64,000 bases of DNA from contig NZ_QUZZ01000006.1 of assembly GCF_003545695.1 (NCBI RefSeq), positions 280,147-344,146 of the forward strand, given 5' to 3'. Made by a program: the position numbers and the translations under genes. Shown piece by piece: positions 62,413 to 64,000 of the stretch (positions are counted from its first letter, which is position 1; every line of letters begins with the position of its first letter). The notes beneath the pieces are model-generated. The model did no database searches. It had not been told where the DNA came from and saw nothing but the letters and a program-made list of their open reading frames with translations. This DNA comes from Taibaiella helva (lineage in GTDB: Bacteria > Bacteroidota > Bacteroidia > Chitinophagales > Chitinophagaceae).

Positions 62413-63624
62413 CTACAGGTCTCTTACCGGCTGCTCTTTGCGGAAGAGGGATAGCAGGAGCCAGGACAACAGGTAGGTCAGCGTACCGAGAGCACAGGCC
62501 AATACAGCTCCGCCCAGGAAGAAGGCCAGGCCAGCCTCTTTGAACTGCTGCAGAGAAATATCCCGCCAATAAAAGCTGAGATCATGGTAACCCAGCAGCC
62601 ATTTGCCCGTAAGCACGCTTAATGCCCAGAACACCGGCGTAAAAGGAAAGATGCTGATATTGGCCGCCAGCAGGAATAAAGCTTTATTCAGGCGGAAATA
62701 GATGGCCAGCGGGATGCCGATGGCCAGCTGAAAGCCCCATACCGGGAATATGCCCATGAATACGCCGAAGGCAATGCTCCAGGCCTTACGCTGGTTGCTT
62801 TCTTCCCGGCGCACGACGATCTGCTGCCACAGCTCCGCCCAGCCTTTCCGGCTGGTAAGCTTCAGCGCCAGGTTGCGCGGATGGATCCACAGCAATGCCG
62901 TAAAGGTGAGAAAAGTATTGAGGATGCTGATGCGGGTAAAATCCTTGAAAGGCCTAAAGTGACTGATGCGTTCTTCGGCCGGCGGATAATAGACCGATAC
63001 CGGCACGCTAATCACCGGTACGCCTTTCCAGGCAATGCGCACAGGCGTTTCGATCTCAAACTCGTATTTGCGGGTAAAGAACTTCATCTTACGCATCGGC
63101 TGCAGGGGATAGAGCCGGTAGCCCGATTGGGTATCGGGCAGCTTTATACCTGTTTCCACCCAGAACCAGAAGTTGGAGAAACGATTGCCGAAGCTGCTCT
63201 TGCCGGGTATGTGCGCCTGGTCCATATTGCGCGCACCGATGATAAGACAATCCGGACGCTGTTCAATGGCGTCGAGAAAAGCAGGCAGGTCCTGGGCATA
63301 ATGTTGCCCGTCGCTGTCGATGGTAATGGCGTAACGGTAATGTAATTCCAGTGCATAACGGAAGCCCCGCTTCAGCGCATTGCCTTTACCCCTATTGGGC
63401 ATATAGCTCAGCTTACGGATAAAAGGAAAGCGTTCCAGTATTTTCTCCGTTTCATCGGTGGAGCCATCGTTGACCACAATAACCTGGTGCGTATAGGCGA
63501 CCACCGAGCGGATAACCGCTTCAAGAGTCTGGGCATTGTTGTAAGTAGGGATCAATACACAGGCTGCCAGGCTTAGGAAGCGGTCTTCTTGAGTGGGTAA
63601 AGGAGTGTCGGGCATCTGTTGCAT
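62413..63624 (-). CDS. GT2 glycosyltransferase fused to DUF2062
   Basis: A 403-residue protein. Residues 15-235 are a GT2 domain of the dolichyl-phosphate type (CVLIPTYNNAQTLEAVIRSV, VVNDGSTDETEKIL, ITIDSDGQHYAQD with the D-x-D, DTQSGYRLYPL). A TM segment follows near 240-260, and 285-400 is a DUF2062 domain with two or three helices (AFGVFMGIFPVWGFQLAIGI, NISIFPFTPVFW). The fusion suggests membrane anchoring next to the lipid acceptor. Start at ATG 63624, immediately before the tRNA-Pro promoter region. Confidence 0.9.
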   Translation of the reverse strand: MQQMPDTPLPTQEDRFLSLAACVLIPTYNNAQTLEAVIRSVVAYTHQVIVVNDGSTDETEKILERFPFIRKLSYMPNRGKGNALKRGFRYALELHYRYAITIDSDGQHYAQDLPAFLDAIEQRPDCLIIGARNMDQAHIPGKSSFGNRFSNFWFWVETGIKLPDTQSGYRLYPLQPMRKMKFFTRKYEFEIETPVRIAWKGVPVISVPVSVYYPPAEERISHFRPFKDFTRISILNTFLTFTALLWIHPRNLALKLTSRKGWAELWQQIVVRREESNQRKAWSIAFGVFMGIFPVWGFQLAIGIPLAIYFRLNKALFLLAANISIFPFTPVFWALSVLTGKWLLGYHDLSFYWRDISLQQFKEAGLAFFLGGAVLACALGTLTYLLSWLLLSLFRKEQPVRDL

Positions 63625-63651
63625 CGGGCTGCAAAGATTATTTCTTTTTTT

Positions 63652-63684
63652 TTTGCAGGGAAAAGAAAAATTTACTTACCTTTG
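63652..63684 (+). promoter_or_regulatory. Promoter of tRNA-Pro
   Basis: A -33 element tttg (63652-63655) and an exact -7 box TACCTTTG (63677-63684) with 21 bases between, near the Bacteroidota optimum. The tRNA starts 33 bases after the -7 box. Confidence 0.72.
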
Positions 63685-63717
63685 CCACCCCAACACAAAC
63701 CCCAAGGGAATAAAGTT

Positions 63718-63791
63718 CGGGACGTAGCGCAGCCCGGTAGCGCACTTGCATGGGGTGCAAGGGGTCGCTAGTTCGAATCTAGTCGTCCCGA
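63718..63791 (+). tRNA. tRNA-Pro (anticodon GGG)
   Basis: A 74-nt cloverleaf. Acceptor stem cgggacg / cgtcccg (7 bp), anticodon stem cttgc / gcaag with loop atggggt, giving anticodon GGG, T-loop gttcgaatc, discriminator A. No CCA is encoded. It reads proline codons CCC and CCU. It stands alone behind its own promoter and is followed by a hairpin. No integrase or duplicated 3' end is seen next to it, so it is not a visible integration site here. Confidence 0.96.
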
Positions 63792-63800
63792 CGAACGAAG

Positions 63801-63826
63801 AAAAGCTCAGCAGCAATGCTGGGCTT
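63801..63826 (+). terminator. Terminator of tRNA-Pro
   Basis: An 11-bp stem aaaagctcagca / tgctgggctttt (one G-T pair) with a gcaa loop, 9 bases past the tRNA, followed by tct gtttta. Confidence 0.85.
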
Positions 63827-63953
63827 TTCTGTTTTATATCGGTAGCACATCGAGGGCACGTACGTCAGCGAAGGATCAATGGATCAATCGTAAAAGTTGG
63901 GGGGAGAAGATAATTAAGCATAGATATTTGCGAGCCTGAAGAGGAAGAAAGGG

Positions 63954-64000
63954 ATGTCTCTTACACCCCTGGAAGAAGAACGGAAGGATTTAATTTTAGC
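63954..64000 (+). CDS. Possible start of a gene cut by the window end
   Basis: An ATG at 63954 opens a frame with no stop to the end (MSLTPLEEERKDLIL), after a purine-rich lead (gaggaagaaaggg). Only 15 codons are visible and no domain can be seen, so this is only a hint of a coding start. Confidence 0.22.
   Translation, partial: MSLTPLEEERKDLIL

Noticed and set aside
63718..63791. tRNA-Pro as a possible attachment site of an integrated element.
   Set aside because: No integrase and no repeated tRNA 3' end was seen in the short flank available.
22305..63889. The 15-base string atcaatggatcaatc occurs at 22305-22319 and 63875-63889, each just downstream of a terminator.
   Set aside because: One or two chance 15-mer matches are expected within 64 kb, so this alone is not evidence for a repeat family.

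Overview
The window looks like a chromosomal segment of a Bacteroidota bacterium, most likely of the Chitinophagaceae/Chitinophagia group. This is inferred from gene content, with no search run. Indicators: at least five secreted proteins end in a type IX secretion (T9SS) type A sorting domain and one ends in a gliding-motility-associated (CHU_C, type B) domain; the primary sigma factor is the short Bacteroidota RpoD; MurF and alanine racemase are fused; and several starts have a Bacteroidota-type -7 box (TAnnTTTG). Base composition is moderate (roughly half GC by eye), except for an AT-rich patch near 24.2-25.6 kb.

Layout. 0-16 kb: a T9SS-exported Asp-box protein; an intergenic region with two related stem-loop/mini-ORF units; a single-domain receiver; an APC permease; a LytS/LytTR-type two-component pair; a beta-lactamase-fold hydrolase; purM; murF-alr; a PKD/CHU_C adhesin-like protein and a PQQ-repeat lipoprotein. 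16-22 kb: MaoC hydratase, guanine-deaminase-like enzyme, Gfo/Idh/MocA oxidoreductase, polyprenyl sugar-phosphate transferase, glutaryl-CoA-dehydrogenase-type ACAD and rpoD. 22-31 kb: secreted proteins, including a repeat-built propeller-like protein, two AT-rich orphan genes, and a tandem pair of large T9SS paralogues. 31-41.6 kb: ahcY divergent from an Lrp regulator, then a long minus-strand run of small enzymes (DinB/YfiT-like, VOC, SnoaL-like, GNAT, DUF393), galE, a truncated SDR remnant and a Crp/Fnr regulator.

41.6-54 kb: a nucleoid-associated protein, htpG, a MarR regulator, a universal stress protein, a candidate structured RNA, an ECF sigma factor translationally coupled to an unusual TM/beta-barrel protein, a cobalamin riboswitch upstream of a T9SS-secreted propeller-like protein, and a DEAD-box helicase. 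54-64 kb: oxyR divergent from a hotdog thioesterase, GT2, a PagL-like lipid A deacylase, an RsmF/NSUN-type RNA methyltransferase, L-serine dehydratase, a fasciclin protein, an alpha/beta hydrolase, a GT2-DUF2062 fusion and tRNA-Pro(GGG).

The most promising lead for something little described is the cobalamin-riboswitch-controlled secreted protein at 49.57-51.59 kb. It could be a T9SS-exported counterpart of the surface B12-capture protein BtuG. Next are the structured intergenic RNA at 47.3-47.4 kb, the sigma/TM-barrel pair, the twin stem-loop/mini-ORF units at 2.1-2.4 kb and the concentration of DinB-fold enzymes. No CRISPR array, transposase, prophage or rRNA operon was seen.
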